A stretch of DNA of 17,733 nt from Rhodobacter sp. (GTDB taxonomy: Bacteria; Pseudomonadota; Alphaproteobacteria; Rhodobacterales; Rhodobacteraceae). Within the stretch, counting starts at the first letter, position 1, and the number at the start of each line of letters is the position of its first letter. Positions 1-6,609 of this stretch are shown here, one piece after another. The stretch spans positions 1-17,733 of the forward strand of contig JAIXVS010000348.1 of NCBI GenBank assembly GCA_027482795.1, written 5' to 3'. A program made the translations under genes and the position numbers. The notes beneath the pieces were generated by a model. That model had not been told where the DNA came from, made no database searches, and saw only the letters and a program-made list of their open reading frames with translations.

Positions 1-234
1 CACATCGGCCAAACCCGCCACATCCACCAGCGCCCCGTCCAAACGTATGGCCCGCATCATCACCGCCATATGCCCGATGATCTGCCCGCCCTCGCGCCAA
101 ACCAGCCTAAAATGCGGGCGCTGCTGGAAATAACTGCGCCCGCCAAAATCAGTGTCAAAGCTGCGGGCAAGAAGACGGGCAATCTGCGCTTCATCCGCTG
201 GCGTCACATCCCAATCGGCGATCATATCAATCAT
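1..234 (-). CDS. GNAT-family acetyltransferase, N-terminal part (runs off left edge)
   Basis: This is the first 78 residues of a protein whose rest lies outside the window. The ATG at 234-232 overlaps the recF stop (TGA, 233-231) in an ATGA junction, so the gene is very probably translated together with recF. The visible part starts MIDMIADWDVTPADEAQIAR, has a predicted first helix, then the strand pattern FRLVWREGGQIIGHMAVMMR (42-61) and a strand reading VDVAGLADV at the edge. The 'V-x-G-x-I-x-G-H-x-A' core followed by 'V-x-V-A-G-L-x-x-V' is typical of GNAT N-acetyltransferases, which transfer an acetyl group from acetyl-CoA to an amine. The acetyl-CoA-binding Q/RxxGxG/A loop is not in view, and the substrate cannot be told. 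In many Rhodobacterales the next gene after recF is gyrB, so this neighbour is worth noting. Confidence 0.7.
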   Translation of the reverse strand, partial: MIDMIADWDVTPADEAQIARLLARSFDTDFGGRSYFQQRPHFRLVWREGGQIIGHMAVMMRAIRLDGALVDVAGLADV

Positions 235-1301
235 AGTGCCCCCACCTGCCCGTCATCCAGAGCAAAGCATTGCCCCCGCGCGCCAAGGCTGTCAAACAGC
301 CCTGCCTCGGTGCCCGTCATCAGCGCCTGCGCCCCCAGCGCGCAAATCTCGTCATACAGCGCCGCGCGGCGCGCAGGGTCTAAATGCGCGGCAACTTCGT
401 CCAATAACAAAATCGGCGCGGCCCCCAAATCCTGCGCCAAAGCGCGGGCATTGGCCAAGATCAAACTGATCAGTAGCGCCTTCTGCTCGCCTGTCGAGCA
501 TTGATCTGCGCGCGCGCCCTTGGCGGCATAAACAGCGTGCAAATCGGCACGGTGTGGGCCGATCAGGCTGCGCCCAGCGGCCATATCGCGCCCCCGCCCT
601 GCGGCCAAGGCCTGCGCCAGATCAGATGCATCCTCGCCCACGATGGCCAATTCGGCCACGGGAAACGCGCCGCCTTCACCCTGCGCCAATGCAATCCGCG
701 CCAAGGCCTGCACGCGATTTGCGCTGATCTGCGCCCCAGCCACAGCCATCTGCGCCTCTAACGCGCCATACCAATGGGCGTCTTGCACCTGATCCTTCAA
801 CAGCCGATTACGCTCGCGCATCGCCTTTTCATAGGACAGTACCGCCTCGGCGTGATCGGGCATAAACGACAGCGCCATACGGTCTAAAAACCGCCGCCGC
901 GCCTCGGCAGCGTCTAACCATAGCCTGTCCATGGCTGGCACCAGCCAAAGCACCCGCAAAACCCGCCCCAGCGCGGTTTGCGGGGCGGCCTTCCCATCTA
1001 TCCGAACGGTTCGCGCCGCGCCCACCTCGGCCCATGTTTCAATCTGGTGATCCGCACCAAGCCCTGCCACATCGGCAGTCACCTTCCAGCCGACACCCGC
1101 CTGCCTGCGCGCCAAATCCTCGGCCCCTGCCCGCCGCAAACCGCGCCCGGGTGATAGCAGCGACACCGCCTCTAGAATGTTCGTCTTGCCCGCACCATTT
1201 GGCCCCGAGATCGCCACGGGCCGCCCATCGAACACCAGCGCCGCCCGCGCATGGCTACGAAACTGCGTCAGCTGCAAGGCCTTAATGGCAAGCCCGCTCA
1301 C
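231..1301 (-). CDS. recF: DNA replication and repair protein RecF
   Basis: RecF is an SMC/ABC-like ATPase that binds gapped DNA and, with RecO and RecR, loads RecA at stalled forks. The 356-residue product is of normal length. From the chosen start, Walker A is GPNGAGKT (33-40), the family motif GPHRADL is at 248-254, the ABC signature STGEQK is at 269-274, and Walker B ILLLDE is at 297-302. I chose the GTG at 1301 because an AGGA ribosome-binding site sits 6 bases before it and the protein then begins VSGLAIKAL, as RecF proteins do. An ATG five codons upstream (1316) is also in frame but has no visible ribosome-binding site. The gene is third in the dnaA-dnaN-recF order and shares an ATGA overlap with the acetyltransferase after it. 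Confidence 0.96.
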   Translation of the reverse strand: MSGLAIKALQLTQFRSHARAALVFDGRPVAISGPNGAGKTNILEAVSLLSPGRGLRRAGAEDLARRQAGVGWKVTADVAGLGADHQIETWAEVGAARTVRIDGKAAPQTALGRVLRVLWLVPAMDRLWLDAAEARRRFLDRMALSFMPDHAEAVLSYEKAMRERNRLLKDQVQDAHWYGALEAQMAVAGAQISANRVQALARIALAQGEGGAFPVAELAIVGEDASDLAQALAAGRGRDMAAGRSLIGPHRADLHAVYAAKGARADQCSTGEQKALLISLILANARALAQDLGAAPILLLDEVAAHLDPARRAALYDEICALGAQALMTGTEAGLFDSLGARGQCFALDDGQVGAL

Positions 1302-1343
1302 GCTGTTTCCTTTCACATTGGCATAAATACCTCACGGGGGTAG

Positions 1344-1384
1344 GCCTGCGAGTATACTCGCAGGCTAGGGGGTGTGAAACCCCC
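1344..1384 (-). repeat. Two adjacent hairpins between dnaN and recF
   Basis: A perfect 22-base palindrome lies at 1344-1365 (arm GCCTGCGAGTA and its complement). Two bases away is a second inverted repeat at 1368-1384: on the minus strand GGGGGT, a 5-base loop UUCAC, then ACCCCC. Both fall in the 109-base gap between the dnaN stop (1411) and the recF start. There is no U-tract, so an ordinary Rho-independent terminator is unlikely. The block could be an mRNA-processing or attenuating structure that lowers recF relative to dnaN, or one copy of a dispersed intergenic repeat. No second copy was seen in this window. Confidence 0.75.
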
Positions 1385-1410
1385 GCTTCCACCTTTCCGC
1401 AATCCCGAGC

Positions 1411-2529
1411 TTAAACGCGCATCGGCATCACAACATAGACCGCCGAGGTGTCGTTCCCCTCGCGCATCAGGGTTGGATCGCCTGACGAGTTGAACATAAA
1501 CACCGCATTTTCGCGGTCTACTTGGCTGGCAATTTCCAGCAAGTATTTGGCGTTAAAGCCAATTTCCAAATGCTCATCGCCATAGGCTACGGCCAGCTCT
1601 TCCTCTGCCGCGCCCGAATCGGGGGCGTTGACCGACAGAACCAAGCGGTCTTCGTCCAGCGACAGTTTCACCGCGCGCGAGCGTTCGGATGATACCGTCG
1701 CCACGCGGTCAACCGCGCGGGCAAACTCGGCAGCGTCCACTTCCAACCGCTTGGTATTCCCCGTGGGAATAACGCGGGTGTAATCGGGGAAGGTGCCGTC
1801 GATGACTTTGGATGTCAGGGTAATCTCTGGCGTGGCAAAGCGCACTTTGGTTTCAGAAACCGAAACGGCAATAATCGCTTCGTCATTTTCCAGCAGCTTT
1901 TTCAACTCGTTCACCGTTTTGCGCGGCACAATCACACCGGGCATACCCGCCGCGCCACTGGGCAGATCGGCATCAATGCGCGCAAGGCGGTGGCCATCGG
2001 TGGCCACGCAGCGCAGTTTTTGCCCGCCATCGCCAGTTGCGACATGCATATAAACACCGTTCAGGTAATAGCGCGTTTCTTCGGTGGAAATCGCAAATTT
2101 TGCCTTATCAAACAGGCGGCGCAGCACGGGGGCTGGGGCCGAGAAATTGGTGGTATATTCGCTGGACGCCATCACGGGGAAATCTTCGCGCGGCAGGGTG
2201 GCAAGGCTGAACGTGCTGCGCCCTGCGGCAATGGTCAGGCGGCCAGATGCGGCATCATCGGTTAGGGCCACCAGCGCGCCATCGGGCAGCTTGCGCACAA
2301 TCTCGTGCAGCATCACCGCCGAAACCGTTGTTGCCCCCGCGCGTTCCACCATCGCGCCCGCGCGATCTTGCACTTCAATATCCAAATCAGTGGCGCGGAA
2401 TGTAACCGCGCTTCCCTCTGCCTCGATCAGCACATTGGCCAAAATCGGGATGGTGTTGCGCCGTTCCACAACAGATTGCGCCTGCGCCAAGGCTTTCAGC
2501 AAAACAGCGCGTTCAATGCTTAGCTTCAT
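1411..2529 (-). CDS. dnaN: DNA polymerase III beta subunit (sliding clamp)
   Basis: DnaN forms a ring dimer around DNA that holds polymerase III and other clamp-binding proteins on the template. The protein of 372 residues is the usual size for three clamp domains of about 120 residues each. It begins MKLSIERAVLLKALAQAQSV and has the family's TIPILANVLIEA segment near residue 30. It ends YVVMPMRV, the conserved clamp C-terminus. The ATG at 2529 was chosen because it follows AGGGGAT by a proper gap and matches the family start; a longer frame begins 11 codons earlier (2562) without family similarity. It lies 88 bases after dnaA on the same strand, with a possible weak promoter in the gap. Confidence 0.97.
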   Translation of the reverse strand: MKLSIERAVLLKALAQAQSVVERRNTIPILANVLIEAEGSAVTFRATDLDIEVQDRAGAMVERAGATTVSAVMLHEIVRKLPDGALVALTDDAASGRLTIAAGRSTFSLATLPREDFPVMASSEYTTNFSAPAPVLRRLFDKAKFAISTEETRYYLNGVYMHVATGDGGQKLRCVATDGHRLARIDADLPSGAAGMPGVIVPRKTVNELKKLLENDEAIIAVSVSETKVRFATPEITLTSKVIDGTFPDYTRVIPTGNTKRLEVDAAEFARAVDRVATVSSERSRAVKLSLDEDRLVLSVNAPDSGAAEEELAVAYGDEHLEIGFNAKYLLEIASQVDRENAVFMFNSSGDPTLMREGNDTSAVYVVMPMRV

Positions 2530-2580
2530 CAATCCATCCCCTGCACAATCCCTAAGGCACATCAGGCGCTTGGGAAGGCT

Positions 2581-2608
2581 AAACTAGCCGATTTCTGCCG
2601 TATCGCAA
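2581..2608 (-). promoter_or_regulatory. Possible weak sigma-70 promoter for dnaN
   Basis: On the minus strand TTGCGA (2608-2603) and TAGTTT (2586-2581) are separated by 16 bases, in the 88-base gap between dnaA and dnaN. Both boxes are poor matches to consensus. A separate dnaN promoter would make sense because the clamp is needed in larger amounts than DnaA, but this call rests on sequence resemblance only. Confidence 0.25.
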
Positions 2609-2617
2609 GGCAAAACG

Positions 2618-3994
2618 CTAGCCCTGAAGTGCGCGGCGCAAACGCAGTAAATCATCCGAAAGCTGGCTGTCGGTTGACATCAAATCTTCAATCTTGCGCA
2701 CACCATGCATGATCGTTGTATGATCGCGCCCGCCAAAGCGCCGCCCAATTTCGGGCAGGGACCGCGGGGTCAGCTGTTTGGCCAAATACATCGCCACTTG
2801 GCGCGGGCGGGCAATGGCGCGCAGACGCTTTGGCCCAATCATATCGGACAGGCGAATATTGTAATGTTCGGCCACTTTGCGCTGAATTTCTTCGATGGTC
2901 AGCTTGCGATCAGACGCGCGCAGAATGTCGGACAGGCAATCTTGCACCAATTCCAAGTTAATCTCGCGACCGACAAGCGATGCAAAGGCAAATAAACGCG
3001 TCAGCGCACCCTCTAGCACCCGCACATTCGATGTGATGCGATGGGCCAAAAATTCCAAAACGCCTTGATTTATCACCAAGCCTTTATACTGCGCGGCATA
3101 GTAATCGGCCTTGGTCTGCAAGATGCCCAGACGCAATTCGTAATCGGTTGGATGCAAATCCACCACCAAGCCGCATTGCATCCGGCTTTTGATCCGGTCT
3201 TCCAAATCCTTAATCTCGCCCGGTGCGCGGTCTGCCGAGATGATGATCTGTTTGTTCTGATCCACCAAAGCGTTGAAGGTGTGAAAGAATTCTTCCTGCG
3301 TCGAATCTTTGCCCGCGATAAATTGCACGTCATCGACCATCAGCACATCAACGCTGCGGAAAATGGATTTGAAATCCATGATCTGCTTTTCGCGCAGGGC
3401 TTGAACGAACCGATACATAAACTGCTCGGCTGACAGATACAAAACCCGCAATTCGGGCTGGCGGGCCTGCAATTCATGCGCAATCGCGTGCATCAGGTGG
3501 GTTTTGCCCAGCCCAACCCCGCCATACAAAAACAGCGGGTTAAAGCTGACAGGCCCGCCTTCGGCCACACGGCGCGCGGCGGCATGGGCAAGTTCATTCG
3601 GTTTGCCCACCACGAAACTGTCAAAGGTAAATCGCGCATCCAGCGTTGCGCCGGGCAGGGGTGATTCGGCGCGGACATCACGCTTTGCTGCGGCGCGCGG
3701 CGCGGGCGCAGGTGCCAAAGCGCCCGCCGAAGCATCTTGCCCCAAAACAAATTCTAGCCGCGCCACAGATAGCCCTTCTGCCTGAAGCAGCGCCAAAATC
3801 TGATCGCCAAAGTTGCGCTTGACCCAATCGCCAAAAAAGCTGGTCGGCACGACAAAAGTTGCCACACCGTCCAACAGCCCCTGCATCACCAACGGCTCGA
3901 TCCAGCTGACATAATTGTTCTTACCGATTCGCTTTATCAAAGCTTCACGCGAGCGTAGCCAAACCGCAGAAGGCATTCCTTGTCCCGTCCCCAT
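2618..3994 (-). CDS. dnaA: Chromosomal replication initiator DnaA
   Basis: DnaA binds DnaA boxes at the origin as an ATP-driven oligomer, melts the DNA and loads the DnaB helicase. The 458-residue protein shows all four domains: the N-terminal helicase-interacting domain (about 10-85, with NNYVSWIEPL), an Ala/Pro-rich linker (about 86-118), the AAA+ domain with Walker A GGVGLGKTH (158-166), Walker B VLMVDDVQF (217-225), sensor ISADRAP (252-258) and the RIKSRMQCGL arginine region (268-277), and the DNA-binding domain with the signature GRRFGGRDHTTIMHG (417-431). The start is uncertain: the ATG at 3994 has no visible ribosome-binding site and sits just after a strong hairpin, while the in-frame ATG at 3976 follows GGGACAAGGA. 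Either leaves domain I intact. Confidence 0.97.
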   Translation of the reverse strand: MGTGQGMPSAVWLRSREALIKRIGKNNYVSWIEPLVMQGLLDGVATFVVPTSFFGDWVKRNFGDQILALLQAEGLSVARLEFVLGQDASAGALAPAPAPRAAAKRDVRAESPLPGATLDARFTFDSFVVGKPNELAHAAARRVAEGGPVSFNPLFLYGGVGLGKTHLMHAIAHELQARQPELRVLYLSAEQFMYRFVQALREKQIMDFKSIFRSVDVLMVDDVQFIAGKDSTQEEFFHTFNALVDQNKQIIISADRAPGEIKDLEDRIKSRMQCGLVVDLHPTDYELRLGILQTKADYYAAQYKGLVINQGVLEFLAHRITSNVRVLEGALTRLFAFASLVGREINLELVQDCLSDILRASDRKLTIEEIQRKVAEHYNIRLSDMIGPKRLRAIARPRQVAMYLAKQLTPRSLPEIGRRFGGRDHTTIMHGVRKIEDLMSTDSQLSDDLLRLRRALQG

Positions 3995-3997
3995 TTC

Positions 3998-4017
3998 AGA
4001 CGCAAATTCTTGCGTCT
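3998..4017 (-). promoter_or_regulatory. Hairpin just before the dnaA start codon
   Basis: An 8-base perfect inverted repeat AGACGCAA / TTGCGTCT with a 4-base loop ends three bases before the ATG at 3994. On the transcript of dnaA it would form right where the ribosome-binding site of that start should be. It may therefore control dnaA translation or favour the later ATG at 3976. On the plus strand it is followed by a short T-run, so it could also stop rightward transcription away from dnaA, but no plus-strand gene precedes it. Confidence 0.6.
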
Positions 4018-4097
4018 TTTATTACTTTCTACACAACCTCTGCTCGTACGCATCGCAGGTTACGTTCGCCATGGCAGCAGGCCATGACCAAATTTCG

Positions 4098-4106
4098 TTT
4101 TGCACA
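4098..4106 (+). promoter_or_regulatory. DnaA box
   Basis: TTTTGCACA fits the DnaA-box consensus TTWTNCACA at every defined position and lies about 100 bases upstream of the dnaA start, where DnaA often represses its own gene. A single box can arise by chance. Confidence 0.45.
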
Positions 4107-4203
4107 CAGGCTTCCTGCCCTTGGCCCAAATACGGGCAAAAGCCGAAAAACAAATGCGGGCAACATGCCCAACTGTGATACAAGCCTATGATAAAGAAAG
4201 GTT

Positions 4204-4232
4204 TTTATAACTTGGGTCTGTTATCTTGGCAG
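4204..4232 (-). promoter_or_regulatory. Candidate dnaA promoter
   Basis: On the minus strand CTGCCA (4232-4227) and TATAAA (4209-4204) are separated by 17 bases. The -10 box matches 5 of 6 and the -35 box 4 of 6 positions of the sigma-70 consensus. It would give a leader of roughly 200 bases, which would include the DnaA box and the hairpin before dnaA. The call is by resemblance only. Confidence 0.35.
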
Positions 4233-4443
4233 CGACCCTTGATGCAACCTTAGCTTTAATTTCGGCACGTCCCCTATCGCGATGCGACTCGCTTGGGGTA
4301 GAATAACAAGACCGCAAAGCAAAGCGCAACCGAACTTCGAACTTGACAGGGCTTTGTTGACGCCGAATCGTCAAAGCTTTTTCAAGGGGTGCAAATGCGC
4401 CACGCAGGGGCAAAAACATGGATAAAATGTTCAACAAAAATGC

Positions 4444-4474
4444 AAAAAGCGCAGCTGTTTCCAGCCGCGCTTTT
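4444..4474 (-). terminator. Rho-independent terminator of rpsT
   Basis: On the minus strand the RNA reads AAAAGCGC-G-GCUG, a GAAA tetraloop, then CAGC-U-GCGCUUUUU. The one imperfect position is a G-U pair on this strand but would be an A-C mismatch on the other, so the structure is built for minus-strand transcription. It begins 20 bases after the rpsT stop codon and ends in a U-run. It insulates dnaA from rpsT read-through. Confidence 0.88.
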
Positions 4475-4493
4475 ATGTAATTCGGTCAACCAA

Positions 4494-4772
4494 TTAGGCC
4501 GAAACTGCTGCGCCCAATGCCTTCACGCGCGAGGCGAGGCGGGACATTTTGCGTGCAACGGTGTTTTTGTGCATCACGCCTTTGGTCACGCCGCGCGCCA
4601 ATTCTGGCTGGGCGTTCTTCAAAGCTTCGGCTGCTGCGGTTTGCTGACCCGACGCCAGCGCCTCTTCCACTTTGCGCAGGAAGGTGCGGATACGCGAACG
4701 GCGCGCCTTGTTGATGTCTTGACGCGCTTCGGCTTGACGGGCGCGTTTTTTGGACTGGGCGGTATTTGCCAT
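4494..4772 (-). CDS. rpsT: Small ribosomal subunit protein bS20
   Basis: bS20 binds 16S rRNA early in assembly of the small subunit. The product has 92 residues, starts MANTAQSKKRARQAEARQDIN and is rich in Lys/Arg and Ala, with the family features SRIRTFLRKVEEAL and GVMHKNTVARKMSRL. A longer frame opens at 4799, but the ATG at 4772 gives the conserved start. The gene has its own promoter upstream and a clear terminator downstream, so it is a single-gene unit. rpsT next to dnaA is a common alphaproteobacterial arrangement. Confidence 0.96.
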   Translation of the reverse strand: MANTAQSKKRARQAEARQDINKARRSRIRTFLRKVEEALASGQQTAAAEALKNAQPELARGVTKGVMHKNTVARKMSRLASRVKALGAAVSA

Positions 4773-4811
4773 GCGAATAATTCCGGATCTGTAGTTCAAC
4801 TTGAAGCCAGC

Positions 4812-4840
4812 CTACTAGACGGCTGACTGCACGCTGTCAA
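4812..4840 (-). promoter_or_regulatory. Sigma-70 promoter of rpsT
   Basis: On the minus strand a perfect -35 box TTGACA (4840-4835) is followed after 17 bases by TAGTAG (4817-4812). The gap between the enoyl-CoA hydratase stop (4881) and rpsT is 108 bases and this pair sits in the middle, giving a leader of about 30 bases. The weak -10 box is usual for alphaproteobacterial promoters with a strong -35. Confidence 0.6.
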
Positions 4841-4880
4841 CTGCGAAATCCCCGAAAAGCTGCGCAGATGCGCTGGATTT

Positions 4881-5657
4881 TTAGCGGTCTTGAAACTGCG
4901 CAGGGCGCTTTTCCAAAAAGGCGGCCATGCCTTCTTTTTGATCTTCGGTCGAGAATAGGGCGTGAAACAGCCGCCGCTCGAACATCAGGCCTTCGCGCAG
5001 GCTGGTTTCCCCAGCGCGGTTGACCGATTCTTTCACCGCCAGTGCTGCCAATTGCGATTTTTCGGCAATCTTCGCGGCTGCGGCCAGCGCCTCGCCCAGC
5101 AAAGCATCAGCCGTGACGATGCGCGATACCAGCCCCGCGCGTTCGGCCTCAACAGCGTCCATAAACCTGCCCGTCAGATGCATATCCATCGACTTGGCCT
5201 TGCCCACGGCGCGGGTCAGGCGCTGCGTGCCGCCCATGCCCGCCACGATGCCAAGGTTAATTTCGGGCTGGCCGAACTTTGCCGTATCGGCCGCAATAAT
5301 GAAATCGCACATCAAAGCCAACTCGCACCCCCCGCCAAGGCAATAGCCTGCCACAGCCGCAATGATGGGTTTGCGCACCCGCGCAATCGCCTCGGCCTCT
5401 GGCCCAAACAAATCGTCAAAGAAAACTTCCGCAAAACCCTTATCCGCCATTTCGCGCACATCTGCGCCAGCGGCAAAAGCGCGGTCAGACCCTGTGATGA
5501 CAATGCAGCGCACAGCGGCATCTTTGTCTGCCGCGCCCAATGCCTGCGCCAATTCCTGCATCATTTGGGTGTTTATGGCATTCATCGCCGCGGGGCGGTT
5601 CAGGGTTATAAGGGCGATCTTGTCTTTGATGCCCACTATCAACGTATCATAGGCCAT
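4881..5657 (-). CDS. Enoyl-CoA hydratase (crotonase family)
   Basis: Enzymes of this type add water across the double bond of 2-enoyl-CoA, the second step of fatty acid beta-oxidation, in the cytoplasm. The 258-residue protein has the usual length. The oxyanion-hole segment FAAGADVREM is at 61-70 and the second oxyanion segment with the first catalytic glutamate, GGGCELALMCD, is at 108-118 (E112). The second catalytic glutamate is in PEINLGIVAGMGGTQRL (131-147, E132). Both acids needed for hydration are present, which supports a true hydratase over other crotonases, though chain-length preference cannot be read. The ATG at 5657 has an AGGA 6 bases upstream; a longer frame to 5867 only overlaps mutM. 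It begins 22 bases after the mutM stop, so the two are probably cotranscribed. Confidence 0.92.
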   Translation of the reverse strand: MAYDTLIVGIKDKIALITLNRPAAMNAINTQMMQELAQALGAADKDAAVRCIVITGSDRAFAAGADVREMADKGFAEVFFDDLFGPEAEAIARVRKPIIAAVAGYCLGGGCELALMCDFIIAADTAKFGQPEINLGIVAGMGGTQRLTRAVGKAKSMDMHLTGRFMDAVEAERAGLVSRIVTADALLGEALAAAAKIAEKSQLAALAVKESVNRAGETSLREGLMFERRLFHALFSTEDQKEGMAAFLEKRPAQFQDR

Positions 5658-5679
5658 GTCGTTTCCTTTTGTGATGCCG

Positions 5680-6525
5680 CTAGCTTTGGCAGCGCGGGCA
5701 ATAAAAACTAGACCGCCCCGATTGTACGATGCGCAGAATTTCTGCGCCGCAAGCGGGGGTAAGGCAAGGCTCCCCCTCGCGGCCATAAACGGCAAAGGCG
5801 TGTTGAAAATAGCCCAGTTCCCCATCTGCCTGCCGATAATCGCGCAGGGATGACCCGCCTGCGGCAATCGCCTCGCCCAAAACGTCGCGGATAATCGGCA
5901 CTAGGGCGGCGGCATCCTTCACCTCACCCGCAAGGCGTTCTGGCGCAATACGGGCGCGGTGCAGCACCTCGCAAACATAGATATTGCCCAGCCCTGCCAC
6001 GATCCGCTGATCCAGCAGTGCCGATTTGATCGGTGTTTTGCGCCCCGCCAATTTCGCCGCCAAATAGGGGCCGTCGAAGGTGTTTCCAAGTGGCTCTGGC
6101 CCAAGGCCCGCCAGCAGGGGGTGCGCCTCGGCCCCGATGGTTGCCATCAAATCCATCGCCCCAAAACGGCGCGGGTCGTTGAACGTCACCTTAGCCCCGC
6201 CCTGCATATGCAGCACCACATGGTCATGCTTTTGCGGGGCGGGATGGGCGTGAACATACTCCCCAATCATCACCCCCGACACCAGCATCCGCCCCGACAT
6301 GCCCAAATGGATCAGCAGCGTCTCGCCCCTGTCCAGATCGGCCAGAATGTATTTAGACCGCCGCCGCAGCGCCAAAACCCGCGCGCCCGTTAGCCGCGCG
6401 GCCATATCGGGCGGAAAGGGCCAGCGTAAATCTGCGCGGTTCACGTCCGCCCGCGCAATCACTTGCCCCTCCATCGCGGGCAAAAGCCCCGCGCGCACGG
6501 TTTCCACTTCGGGTAATTCGGGCAT
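5680..6525 (-). CDS. mutM: Formamidopyrimidine-DNA glycosylase
   Basis: MutM (Fpg) removes 8-oxoguanine and ring-opened purines and nicks the abasic site by beta/delta elimination. The 281-residue protein starts with the catalytic MPELPEVETV: after Met removal Pro is the nucleophile and Glu the proton donor. The conserved Lys is in RRSKYI (K58), the helix-two-turn-helix carries GLGNIYVCEVL (178-188), and the C-terminal zinc finger has Cys254, Cys259, Cys276 and Cys279 with the lesion-contacting Arg271 (QSGRSSFYCPRC). The first Cys pair is spaced by four residues, not two as in E. coli; I recall this form from other alphaproteobacteria. It is divergent from ubiE and is followed at 22 bases by enoyl-CoA hydratase. 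Confidence 0.96.
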   Translation of the reverse strand: MPELPEVETVRAGLLPAMEGQVIARADVNRADLRWPFPPDMAARLTGARVLALRRRSKYILADLDRGETLLIHLGMSGRMLVSGVMIGEYVHAHPAPQKHDHVVLHMQGGAKVTFNDPRRFGAMDLMATIGAEAHPLLAGLGPEPLGNTFDGPYLAAKLAGRKTPIKSALLDQRIVAGLGNIYVCEVLHRARIAPERLAGEVKDAAALVPIIRDVLGEAIAAGGSSLRDYRQADGELGYFQHAFAVYGREGEPCLTPACGAEILRIVQSGRSSFYCPRCQS

Positions 6526-6550
6526 TTCGGCCTTTGGACATTAGGGCGCA

Positions 6551-6579
6551 TTGAGGCGCGGCAACTTAACCCCTATAAG
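6551..6579 (+). promoter_or_regulatory. Sigma-70 promoter of ubiE-ubiB
   Basis: TTGAGG (6551-6556) and TATAAG (6574-6579) are separated by exactly 17 bases in the 84-base gap between the divergent mutM and ubiE genes. Transcription would begin near 6586, about 24 bases before the ubiE ATG. No equally good pair was found for mutM on the other strand. Confidence 0.5.
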
Positions 6580-6609
6580 TGGCAAAGGCGCAGCAATCGG
6601 CAAGAGCAA

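Larger units (their letters stand above)
4018..4443. other. Regulatory region between rpsT and dnaA, no genes
   Basis: Together with the dnaA hairpin and the rpsT terminator this is a 0.5 kb gap (3995-4493) without a credible gene; short open frames in it resemble nothing. It holds one exact DnaA-box match (TTTTGCACA, 4098-4106), a near match with one mismatch (TTCTACACA, 4027-4035), two GANTC sites (4286-4290 and 4365-4369), a candidate dnaA promoter, and an AT-rich patch near 4180-4225. DnaA boxes are too few to claim a replication origin. Autoregulation of dnaA by DnaA and methylation-dependent control by CcrM, as known in Caulobacter, would fit. This is inference. Confidence 0.5.

Noticed and set aside
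4186..4437. Open frame of 83 codons on the minus strand in the rpsT-dnaA gap, and a plus-strand frame at 3915-4178
   Set aside because: No ribosome-binding site, no recognisable similarity, and they lie across promoter and hairpin signals of dnaA.
4018..4443. Chromosome origin (oriC) in front of dnaA
   Set aside because: Only one exact DnaA box and no cluster of boxes or 13-mer repeats. In many alphaproteobacteria the origin is not next to dnaA.
4855..4875. Possible terminator of the enoyl-CoA hydratase gene (GCGC-ATCT-GCGC followed on the minus strand by AGCUUUU)
   Set aside because: The stem is only 4 base pairs; too weak to call.
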